Source: Flavobacterium sp. 245
Lineage (GTDB): Bacteria > Bacteroidota > Bacteroidia > Flavobacteriales > Flavobacteriaceae
Assembly (NCBI RefSeq): GCF_004362055.1
Contig: NZ_SNXB01000017.1
Span: 1-64,000 of the forward strand
Length of the DNA stretch: 64,000 nucleotides
Direction: 5' to 3'
Each line of letters begins with the position of its first letter. Positions within the stretch are counted from its first letter, which is position 1. Both the position numbers and the translations under genes were made by a program. Below, one piece after another: positions 42,604 to 50,623 of the stretch. Below the pieces are notes generated by a model, which saw only the letters and a program-made list of their open reading frames with translations, searched no databases and had not been told where the DNA came from.

Positions 42604-43836
42604 ATGAATCTATTACTGAATTACAAAAAAACTTCTGTCCTACTGCTAGTCAGCTGTCTTTTACTTTTAAATTACAGCATAATTACAGTGGGACTGAATA
42701 ATAATTTGTTTGGAATTCTGGCATCAATTGGGCTATTTTTTATTGGGAGTCGAAAAACAACTTTTAATGTAAGCTATCCTCTTTTTGCAATGATTTTTAT
42801 ATTAGAGTTTATAAGTTATCGCTTGCATACCAAATCATTGCATCTTTTAGCTTTGGCATTATTTGTCTGTCTTTTGTATTACAGTTTTACACAAAAATTT
42901 TCATTTATCGCTTTCATTTGTATTCTGCTGTTCTCTTCAGTTTTCAGCACTTTCTTTGATTACATGACAACAGAAATAAAACAAATTCTCTGTTATTATG
43001 TTTATATTGTTTTAAAAAATTTTATTGCAATTGATAAAATAGAAGGCGTCAATTTTTACATCAATAATGCCAAAATTACCGTCGATACTGCCTGCATGGG
43101 GTTGTCAATGTTTAAAACCGGATTGCTGTCAGGTGCTTTTATATTAACTTTAGAAGAAAGGAAACAATCAAAATATTTCGGTATTCTTCAGATTTTTCTT
43201 TTTTGTGTAGTCATAATTATTCTTAATATAATTTCGAACTATTTCAGAATCATTACACTTATTTTATTTCAGTGTACACAAGAAAACGCACTCCATCATA
43301 GCATTGGAATCTTGTGTTTCGTATTTTATCAAATTGTTCCTATGCTTTTTCTGATCCGATTTTTTAAACCGAAAACAGAAGAAACTCAGACGAAGAAACA
43401 ACTGCATAAATTCTACATCGCTATTACAGCAACTGTCATCATGTTTGCAACCAGTTTTGAAATAAAGAAAATACAACCGAACAATTTACTTGAAAACTTA
43501 AGCTCCGAATATTCTATTCAAAATGGAGCTTGGATAAACAGTGAAGTTTTTAAAATAGCAACTCCAAACAAACTAATTTATATAAAAACTCCGGCTCATA
43601 ACCCATTAGTCTGCTGGACCGGAAATGGTTATAAAATTATAGAGAAAAAAGAAACCGTCAGAGGAAACGAAAAAATATGGCAGGTAAAGATGGAGAAAAA
43701 CGGGCTTCAATACAACTCGTATTGGTGGTACGAATGCGATCGAAAAAAATATACTGCTCTTCCTGAAGTTCTTTTAATCAAACTGTTCACAAAGAAATCT
43801 GTACGCTTGATTAATGAAACAACTAAAATTCAGTAA
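42604..43836 (+). CDS. xrtN: Exosortase N (XrtN)
   Basis: 410 residues: about eight membrane spans in the first 260 residues, then a soluble C-terminal domain of about 140 residues with Trp and Cys residues (CWTGNGYK; YWWYECDRK) like the EpsI/DUF3485 partner of other exosortases. Catalytic residues: Cys about 163 in DTACMGLS, Arg about 213 in SNYFRIIT, His about 230 in LHHSIGILCFVFY. A transpeptidase or protease that cleaves PEP-type C-terminal signals and transfers the protein to a surface anchor. Starts immediately after its substrate gene. Confidence 0.92.
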   Translation: MNLLLNYKKTSVLLLVSCLLLLNYSIITVGLNNNLFGILASIGLFFIGSRKTTFNVSYPLFAMIFILEFISYRLHTKSLHLLALALFVCLLYYSFTQKFSFIAFICILLFSSVFSTFFDYMTTEIKQILCYYVYIVLKNFIAIDKIEGVNFYINNAKITVDTACMGLSMFKTGLLSGAFILTLEERKQSKYFGILQIFLFCVVIIILNIISNYFRIITLILFQCTQENALHHSIGILCFVFYQIVPMLFLIRFFKPKTEETQTKKQLHKFYIAITATVIMFATSFEIKKIQPNNLLENLSSEYSIQNGAWINSEVFKIATPNKLIYIKTPAHNPLVCWTGNGYKIIEKKETVRGNEKIWQVKMEKNGLQYNSYWWYECDRKKYTALPEVLLIKLFTKKSVRLINETTKIQ

Positions 43837-43839
43837 TAA

Positions 43840-43876
43840 AAAAAGCCTGACAAATTTTAATATTGTCAGGCTTTTA
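43840..43876. terminator. Bidirectional terminator
   Basis: AAAAAGCCTGACAA/TTGTCAGGCTTTT, stem of over 12 bp with 9-base loop, between convergent genes ending at 43836 and 43892. Confidence 0.9.
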
Positions 43877-43891
43877 CATAAAATATAATTG

Positions 43892-44845
43892 TTACAACAG
43901 TTTTTGAATAATAACTTCTTCCGTTATTCCTTCAGCATCTGCTTTATAATTTTTAATAATTCTGTGTCGCAAAATTCCAACTGCAACTGCTTTTACATCT
44001 TCAATATCTGGTGAAAATTTACCATTAAAAGCGGCGTGCGCTTTTGCTGCTAAAATCAAATTCTGAGAAGCTCTTGGTCCTGCACCCCAATCTAAATAAT
44101 TTTTCACAAAATCATTTGATAAACTATTGTCAGGACGCGTTTTGCTAACCAATGTCACAGCATATTCAATTACATTATCAGCTACCGGAATTCTGCGAAT
44201 CAAATGCTGGAAATCAATAATTTCCTGCGCACTAAATAAAGCATTAATTGTTGTTTTAACATCTGAAGTTGTACGTTTTACTACCTGAACTTCCTCTTCA
44301 AAAGATGGGTATTCTAATTTAATAGCAAACATAAAACGGTCTAATTGCGCTTCTGGCAAAGGATAAGTCCCCTCTTGCTCAATTGGATTTTGGGTTGCCA
44401 AAACAAAATATGGCAAATCTAATTTGTAATTCTGTCCCGCAATTGTAACCGAACGTTCCTGCATAGCTTCAAGTAAAGCAGCCTGCGTTTTTGGCGGCGT
44501 TCTGTTGATCTCATCAGCTAAAATAATATTAGAGAAAATTGGCCCCTTAATAAATTTAAATTGCCTGTTTTCATCTAAAATTTCACTTCCTAAAATATCT
44601 GAAGGCATTAAATCTGGTGTAAACTGAATTCTTTTAAAATCTAAACCTAACGCTTGAGATAAAGTGTTTATCATTAAAGTTTTTGCCAAACCTGGAACAC
44701 CAATCAATAAAGCATGTCCTCCTGAAAATATACACAGTAAAATTTGATCAACTACTGCATCTTGGCCTACAATTATTTTTGCTATTTCTGATTTTAACTC
44801 GTTTCGTTTTTGAACTAAATTATGAATTGCTGTTACGTCAGACAT
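43892..44845 (-). CDS. MoxR-family AAA+ ATPase
   Basis: 317 residues. Walker A GVPGLAKT near 54-61, Walker B ILADEINRTPPKTQAALLEAMQE near 113-135, sensor ATQNPIEQEGTYPLPEAQLDRF near 160. MoxR ATPases act as chaperones that assemble or activate protein complexes, often with DUF58 and VWA proteins; those partners are not in this window. It lies 77 bases downstream of the SurA-type gene on the same strand and is probably cotranscribed with it. Confidence 0.93.
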   Translation of the reverse strand: MSDVTAIHNLVQKRNELKSEIAKIIVGQDAVVDQILLCIFSGGHALLIGVPGLAKTLMINTLSQALGLDFKRIQFTPDLMPSDILGSEILDENRQFKFIKGPIFSNIILADEINRTPPKTQAALLEAMQERSVTIAGQNYKLDLPYFVLATQNPIEQEGTYPLPEAQLDRFMFAIKLEYPSFEEEVQVVKRTTSDVKTTINALFSAQEIIDFQHLIRRIPVADNVIEYAVTLVSKTRPDNSLSNDFVKNYLDWGAGPRASQNLILAAKAHAAFNGKFSPDIEDVKAVAVGILRHRIIKNYKADAEGITEEVIIQKLL

Positions 44846-44922
44846 TTAAGTATGTTTTTAAATTAAAAAAGAGTCAGCTCTATGGATTCATAAAACTAAC
44901 TCTTTTATTTATTTAATAAAAA

Positions 44923-46353
44923 TTATTTTTTCAGCCAATTATTAGCAAAAGCACATTCTCTGTATTCTCCAATAATTTTGATATAAGTATCTTTTATTTT
45001 AGCATCAAACCATTTTGCGATTGCATTAATCTGTTTTTCTTTTAATGCTAGATCTTTAATTTTTGTGTAATCCATTGCATAATCTGCTGTATGCTCTTCA
45101 ATCCTGTTTGTTACCGTGATTATTTTATAGGTCTTTTTACTGCTTTTTTCATCTACATTTAAAAGGGGCTGAGAAATCTCCGTATCTTTCAAATTAGAAA
45201 CCTGACCATATAATTGCGGATCCATTTTAGTCAATTCAAAACGCGTATCCTGCGTATTAGGATTTATTAATATACCTCCGTTTGCTCTAGTTTCTTTTTC
45301 ATCAGATTCTGTTCTGGCAGCATCTGCAAATGAAATCTCTTTATTTACAATCTTATTACGAATGTTTGTAATTCTTTCTTTTGCTTCTTTTAAAGCAGCT
45401 TCAGAAACCGTTGGCGAGATCAAAATATGACGTAATTCAACTTCTTGTCCCTTTATTTTATCAATCATTATTATATGAAATCCATAAATAGTTTCAAAAG
45501 GCTGTGAAATTTCACCTTCCTGCAAACTAAAAGCAACATCTTTAAACTCTTTCAAAAAAGGCGTTTTTCTTGTCATTTTATAATACCCTCCGTTAGAAGA
45601 TGATCCTGGATCCTGAGAATATAAAACGGCTTTTGTTGCAAAACTAGAACCTCCAATAACATCTTGTCTTATTGCATTCAATCTGTCAATTACTTTCTGC
45701 TTATCTTCTTTTGAAACTTTAGGTTCTACAACAATTTGTGCTACTTCCATTTCAGCTCCAAAAGTTGGTAATTCCTCTTTTGGTATTTTCTTAAAGAAAT
45801 TACGAACTTCTTCAGGCGTAATTTCAACATCTTTAATGATTTTTTCTCTCATTTCTGAGGCTAATTTTTGCTCTTTTAAGATGTCAGCAAAATAGGTTTT
45901 AAATTCCTCAACAGAGCTTTTTTTGTAGTATTCAACTACTTTATTGATATCTCCAACCTGTTTAACCATATAGTTCAAACGATCTTCCATCATCCCTCTC
46001 ACCTCGGCATCACTCACAATAATACTATCTTGAATTGCCTGGTGTGCGTATAATTTATCCTCTAAAAGTTTACCAAGCATCTGGCATCTTGTAATATCTT
46101 TTACAGAACCACCTTGAGCTGTAATTTCTAAAAAGCCTTTATCAATATCTGAATCTAAAACAATATAATCTCCAACGGTTGCAATAATACCGTCAATTTT
46201 TTGTCTCCCAACAGGAACTTCAGCTGGTTTTTGTGCTACAGCATCCGGAATAATTTCCTGAGCTGAAACCATTGAGCTGAAAAAAAGTAAAAAACACATT
46301 GTCAATACAAGCTTGTAATCAATTGTTTTTAGCTGTAATTTTTTTAATAACAT
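44923..46353 (-). CDS. surA: SurA-type periplasmic peptidyl-prolyl isomerase
   Basis: 476 residues with a signal peptide ending FFSSMVSAQ. A SurA N-terminal chaperone domain (about 50-185: DGIIATVGDYIVLDSDID, CQMLGKLLEDKL) is followed by two parvulin-type rotamase domains (about 195-285 and 300-390: YGFHIIMIDKIKGQEVELRHILI). Assists folding of outer-membrane barrel proteins in the periplasm. Called surA by architecture. Confidence 0.9.
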   Translation of the reverse strand: MLLKKLQLKTIDYKLVLTMCFLLFFSSMVSAQEIIPDAVAQKPAEVPVGRQKIDGIIATVGDYIVLDSDIDKGFLEITAQGGSVKDITRCQMLGKLLEDKLYAHQAIQDSIIVSDAEVRGMMEDRLNYMVKQVGDINKVVEYYKKSSVEEFKTYFADILKEQKLASEMREKIIKDVEITPEEVRNFFKKIPKEELPTFGAEMEVAQIVVEPKVSKEDKQKVIDRLNAIRQDVIGGSSFATKAVLYSQDPGSSSNGGYYKMTRKTPFLKEFKDVAFSLQEGEISQPFETIYGFHIIMIDKIKGQEVELRHILISPTVSEAALKEAKERITNIRNKIVNKEISFADAARTESDEKETRANGGILINPNTQDTRFELTKMDPQLYGQVSNLKDTEISQPLLNVDEKSSKKTYKIITVTNRIEEHTADYAMDYTKIKDLALKEKQINAIAKWFDAKIKDTYIKIIGEYRECAFANNWLKK

Positions 46354-46590
46354 TATTTTAGATTTAATTTAAATGTAAAGATCTTGCTTTTTAGAATTAT
46401 CGTTTTTAAAAACCAAACTTTCAATTGTCCTATTTTAAAAGCTAAACTTCCAAAGCAGTAAACAATTAAACTCTAGTTCTTTTGCTTATAACGAACAAAA
46501 ATAACAATTCAATTACATAATACAACTATCGCTTATACTATTAACAAAAAATTATAGAGATTCTCTTTTATTTTAAATATGAGAAACTGC

Positions 46591-46614
46591 TTTTCATCGA
46601 TTAAATGATGAAAA
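46591..46614. repeat. Short inverted repeat in the surA-amylase spacer
   Basis: TTTTCATC/GATGAAAA, 8 perfect base pairs with loop GATTAAAT. The spacer 46354-46874 is otherwise AT-rich and without a recognisable protein gene. Confidence 0.45.
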
Positions 46615-46700
46615 TAAAAAGACACAATTTCCCAAAAATCTTTTTCAACCAAAAACACAACCCTTTAATTATAAGCATTGTAAAAAAAAGTTTTTAACAC

Positions 46701-46720
46701 TATAACGTTTTCGTTGTATA
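46701..46720 (+). promoter_or_regulatory. Possible LacI-type operator upstream of the amylase gene
   Basis: AACG (46704-46707), TTTT, CGTT (46712-46715), with outer bases ATA/TGT also nearly complementary. Palindromes with AACG/CGTT arms are typical LacI-family targets, and starch genes are often so controlled. About 160 bases before the amylase start. No regulator gene lies in the window. Inference. Confidence 0.3.
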
Positions 46721-46874
46721 ACTATTTTCATGCAAAAACAAATTGAATCAAAAAAAACTTACATTCGATGCGTAATTAATAATTTATCTGCTTAAAAACT
46801 AAGAATATACGCGATTTAAAGCTTAAAAATTATCTAATTACAAACTTTATTAACCTTTTCTAACCAAATCTATT

Positions 46875-48317
46875 ATGAAAAAACCACAAACAAAATTTTT
46901 GTTGATGAGCTTAGTTACAGCATTTTTATGTTCATGCTCGCAAAATGAAACATCAGAAACTGATTCAAAAGCAGAAAGTCAGAAATTCGAAATCATCAAC
47001 GTTACGCATCACGACGGAAAACCTTTTAGCACAGGAGCCTCAAAATCATCACTTACAGGAAAATATGTTGATAATCCCGGTGGCGGTGTTATGATGCAGG
47101 CTTTTTACTGGGACGTTCCTTCTGGTGGAACTTGGTGGAATACGGTCAGCGGAAAAGTTACTGCATGGGGCAATGCAGGAATTGGCTCTATCTGGCTTCC
47201 TCCAGCTTCAAAAGCACAAAACGGCGCATTTTCAATGGGTTATGATCCAACTGATTATTTTGATTTTGGAGATTATAATCAAAATGGAACTACAGAAACT
47301 CGTTTTGGTTCAAAAACCGAATTAGTAAGTTTAATTACAAAAGCACATACTGAAAATATGAAAGTATATGCCGATATCGTAATTAATCATAATAGTGGCG
47401 GGGCATCAGAAGCCAATCCGTTTACTGGAACTAATACTTGGACTAATTTTAATGGAGTTGCTTCTGGAAAATTTAAGCGTACTTATTCTAATTTTTATAA
47501 AAACAGTTTTGGCAATAATGATGAAGGCTCTTTTGGAGGATTTCCTGATTTATGCCATGCGGATCCTTATGTAAAAGATTGGCTGTGGTTACGTGCTGAC
47601 GGCGTTGGAAAATATTACAAAAATACAATGAAATTTGACGGTTGGAGATTCGACTATGTAAAAGGCTTTGGAGCTTGGGTTGTAAATGCTTGGAATGCAA
47701 ATGTTGGCGGATTTTCTGTTGGAGAATTATGGGATTCGAATGTTAACGTATTAAATGACTGGGCAAACAATGCTAATAGTTCTGTATTTGATTTTGCTTG
47801 TTATTACAAAATGAATGATGCCTTTGACGGAAATAATCTTGCTCTTTTAAACGATGACATGATGTGGAAACGAAATCCGTACAAAGCAGTAACTTTTGTA
47901 ACCAATCATGATACTGATGAAATTTGGAGCAAACTTTTAGCTTATTCTTATATATTAACTCATGAAGGTTATCCAACAATTTTCTACAGAGATTATGAAG
48001 AATGGCTGGACAAAAACAAGTTAAATAATTTAATCTGGATTCATAACAACAAAGCAACCGGAACCACTTCTATTCTATATTCTGATAATGATGAATATTT
48101 GGCTAGAAGAAACGGGTACAACGGGAATCCGGGGTTAGTAGTTTATATAAACAATTCCGATGTTTGGCAGGAAAGATGGATTCAGACGAATTGGGCAAAC
48201 ACACAGATAAAGGATTTTACCGGAAATTCAACCTGGTATCCAACCACACAAGCAGACAAATGGGTAAAAATACAATGTCCTCCAAAAGGATATTCAATTT
48301 GGTCAATTAATCAGTAA
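46875..48317 (+). CDS. Secreted alpha-amylase lipoprotein (GH13)
   Basis: 480 residues. Lipoprotein signal with lipobox LCSC (Cys 20-ish in FLCSCSQNE). GH13 barrel motifs: DIVINHNSGG (region I), GWRFDYVKGFG with nucleophile Asp near 259 (region II), GELWDSN with acid Glu near 284 (region III) and VTNHDTDE with Asp near 345 (region IV). All catalytic residues are intact. It should hydrolyse alpha-1,4-glucans at the cell surface. It is not in a sus-like locus: no SusC/SusD genes lie near, so it appears solitary. A terminator follows. Confidence 0.94.
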   Translation: MKKPQTKFLLMSLVTAFLCSCSQNETSETDSKAESQKFEIINVTHHDGKPFSTGASKSSLTGKYVDNPGGGVMMQAFYWDVPSGGTWWNTVSGKVTAWGNAGIGSIWLPPASKAQNGAFSMGYDPTDYFDFGDYNQNGTTETRFGSKTELVSLITKAHTENMKVYADIVINHNSGGASEANPFTGTNTWTNFNGVASGKFKRTYSNFYKNSFGNNDEGSFGGFPDLCHADPYVKDWLWLRADGVGKYYKNTMKFDGWRFDYVKGFGAWVVNAWNANVGGFSVGELWDSNVNVLNDWANNANSSVFDFACYYKMNDAFDGNNLALLNDDMMWKRNPYKAVTFVTNHDTDEIWSKLLAYSYILTHEGYPTIFYRDYEEWLDKNKLNNLIWIHNNKATGTTSILYSDNDEYLARRNGYNGNPGLVVYINNSDVWQERWIQTNWANTQIKDFTGNSTWYPTTQADKWVKIQCPPKGYSIWSINQ

Positions 48318-48334
48318 TTTTAAAATGACTATTT

Positions 48335-48364
48335 AAGGCTGTTGCAAAACAGCCTTATTTTTTT
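48335..48364 (+). terminator. Terminator of the amylase gene
   Basis: AAGGCTGTT/AACAGCCTT with loop GCAA, then ATTTTTTT. Confidence 0.88.
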
Positions 48365-48436
48365 CTAAAAACCTCTTAATAAATAAAGACTTCCAAATTT
48401 AAGAAGTGAATATTTTTATAAAGCCGTATTTAATAG

Positions 48437-48444
48437 TACTTTTG
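48437..48444 (+). promoter_or_regulatory. -7 element of prfC
   Basis: TACTTTTG followed by GCAACC; start expected near 48451, about 13 bases before the ATG at 48464. No good -33 TTG. Confidence 0.5.
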
Positions 48445-48463
48445 CAACCTATTTATACGAAAT

Positions 48464-50056
48464 ATGAGCTTTTTAAAAGAAATACAACGCAGAAGAACCT
48501 TCGGAATTATATCGCATCCCGATGCCGGTAAAACAACCTTGACTGAAAAATTATTGTTATTTGGAGGTGCTATTCAAGAAGCCGGAGCTGTAAAAAACAA
48601 TAAAATTAAAAAAGGAGCAACGAGTGACTTTATGGAAATCGAACGCCAAAGAGGTATTTCGGTTTCAACTTCTGTGCTTGCTTTTAATTATAAAGACAAA
48701 AAAATCAATATTCTTGATACACCTGGACACAAGGATTTTGCTGAAGATACTTTTAGAACTTTAACTGCTGTAGACAGTGTAATTGTTGTAATTGACGTTG
48801 CAAAAGGGGTTGAGGAACAAACTGAAAAATTGGTTTCAGTTTGTAGAATGCGTAATATTCCTATGATTGTTTTCATCAATAAATTAGATCGTGAAGGTAA
48901 AGATGCTTTCGATTTGATGGATGAAGTAGAACAAAAATTAGGGTTAAAAGTCACTCCTTTAAGTTTCCCAATCGGAATGGGTTATGATTTCCAAGGAATT
49001 TACAACTTATGGGAAGAAAACATCAATCTTTTTAGTGGAGACAGCCGTAAAAACATTGAAGAAACTATTGCTTTTTCTGATGTTCAGAATAATCCGGAAT
49101 TAGATAAAATCGTTGGTCAAAAAGCAGCGGAAAAACTTCGTGAAGAATTAGAATTGATCGATGAAGTTTATCCAAAATTTGAGCGTCAGGATTATTTAGA
49201 CGGAAAAATTCAGCCTGTATTCTTTGGTTCAGCTTTAAATAATTTTGGAGTTCGCGAATTGTTAGATTGTTTTGTGACGATCGCCCCATCTCCAAGACCA
49301 AAAGATTCTGAAACTCGTTTGGTTGATCCGGCTGAAGAAAAAATGTCTGGTTTTGTATTTAAAATCCATGCTAATATGGATCCAAAACATCGTGACCGTT
49401 TAGCTTTTATAAAAATTGTTTCTGGAACTTTCGAAAGAAACAAACCCTATTACCACGTTCGTCAGAAGAAAAATTTAAAATTCTCTAGTCCGAATGCATT
49501 TTTTGCTGAGAAAAAAGAAATTGTAGACATTTCTTATCCTGGAGATATCGTTGGTTTACATGATACTGGAAACTTTAAAATTGGAGATACTTTAACTGAA
49601 GGCGAAATAATGAGCTTTAAAGGAATTCCTAGTTTCTCTCCAGAACACTTTAGATATATCAATAATGCTGATCCAATGAAAGCTAAGCAATTAGAAAAAG
49701 GAGTCGATCAGTTGATGGATGAAGGAGTAGCACAGTTGTTTACTTTAGAAATGAATAATAGAAAAGTAATTGGAACTGTTGGAGCACTTCAATATGAAGT
49801 TATTCAATATCGTCTAGAGCACGAATATGGTGCAAAATGTACCTATGAAAATTTCCCAGTTCATAAAGCATGCTGGGTAAAACCGGACGATGCCAAAAAT
49901 GAAGAATTCAAAGAATTTAAACGTATCAAGCAAAAATTCCTTGCTCATGATAAATATGGCCAATTAGTATTTTTAGCCGATTCTGATTTTACGATTCAAA
50001 TGACACAGAGTAAATATCCAAGTGTGAAATTATTTTTCACTTCAGAATTTGATTAA
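48464..50056 (+). CDS. prfC: Peptide chain release factor 3
   Basis: 530 residues, translational GTPase. G1 SHPDAGKTTLTEK near 16-28, G3 DTPGHKDF near 84-91, G4 NKLDR near 138-142; RF3-specific start RRRTFGIISHPDAGKTT and IERQRGISVSTS. Recycles RF1 and RF2 after peptide release. Full length (529 in E. coli), single gene with its own promoter and terminator. Confidence 0.96.
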   Translation: MSFLKEIQRRRTFGIISHPDAGKTTLTEKLLLFGGAIQEAGAVKNNKIKKGATSDFMEIERQRGISVSTSVLAFNYKDKKINILDTPGHKDFAEDTFRTLTAVDSVIVVIDVAKGVEEQTEKLVSVCRMRNIPMIVFINKLDREGKDAFDLMDEVEQKLGLKVTPLSFPIGMGYDFQGIYNLWEENINLFSGDSRKNIEETIAFSDVQNNPELDKIVGQKAAEKLREELELIDEVYPKFERQDYLDGKIQPVFFGSALNNFGVRELLDCFVTIAPSPRPKDSETRLVDPAEEKMSGFVFKIHANMDPKHRDRLAFIKIVSGTFERNKPYYHVRQKKNLKFSSPNAFFAEKKEIVDISYPGDIVGLHDTGNFKIGDTLTEGEIMSFKGIPSFSPEHFRYINNADPMKAKQLEKGVDQLMDEGVAQLFTLEMNNRKVIGTVGALQYEVIQYRLEHEYGAKCTYENFPVHKACWVKPDDAKNEEFKEFKRIKQKFLAHDKYGQLVFLADSDFTIQMTQSKYPSVKLFFTSEFD

Positions 50057-50079
50057 TTATTCTACAAATTCAAATATAA

Positions 50080-50112
50080 AAAAAGCGCTATATATCTATA
50101 GCGCTTTTTTTT
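50080..50112 (+). terminator. Terminator of prfC
   Basis: AAAAAGCGCTATA/TATAGCGCTTTTTT with loop TATC, 13-bp stem and T run. Confidence 0.9.
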
Positions 50113-50267
50113 ATTTGAATTAACACAACCTTACTAAGTTCATTATTCCCAAATAATTTTTTTCTAATTAGGTTCTACTAAAATACTTCAATCTTAAAGA
50201 AGGGAGAAATTTAGTCGATGAAATACTTATTAAATCGGATAAACTGCAATATCAAAAAATACATGTC

Positions 50268-50297
50268 AAAAAAAAAAGCCCCATTACTGGGGCTTTT
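50268..50297 (-). terminator. Terminator of the rpoB-rpoC-DUF3467 unit
   Basis: AGCCCCA/TGGGGCT with loop TTAC; on the minus strand followed by a long T run. It starts four bases past the DUF3467 stop codon. Confidence 0.88.
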
Positions 50298-50301
50298 GAA
50301 T

Positions 50302-50613
50302 TTATGCTTGTCCCGCAGGACCAAAATTAAGCGGAATTGGCGCTTGTTCCGTTTCTTTGATTTCGCCATGAGCGGCTTCAAATCTATGGATGTTTTCACC
50401 TATTGCTCTTAATAATCTTTTAGCATGTTGTGGTGTCAAAACAATTCTTGACTTTACCTTGGCTTTAGGAATACCTGGCATAATGCTTACAAAATCTAAA
50501 ACAAACTCTGATGATGAGTGATTTATAATCGCAAGATTAGAATAAATTCCTTCTGCAATAGTTTCATCTAACTCAATATTAATTTGCTCTTGTTGTTGTT
50601 TCGGATTACTCAT
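50302..50613 (-). CDS. DUF3467 family protein
   Basis: 103 residues, DUF3467: NIELDETIAEGIYSNLAIINHSSSEFVLDFVSIMPG is the usual core. Small, cytoplasmic and of unknown role. Ten bases after rpoC, and I know it as a common rpoC neighbour in Bacteroidota, suggesting a link to transcription, though this is inferred. Terminator follows at once. Confidence 0.88.
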   Translation of the reverse strand: MSNPKQQQEQINIELDETIAEGIYSNLAIINHSSSEFVLDFVSIMPGIPKAKVKSRIVLTPQHAKRLLRAIGENIHRFEAAHGEIKETEQAPIPLNFGPAGQA

Positions 50614-50623
50614 AGTTTCCTAA

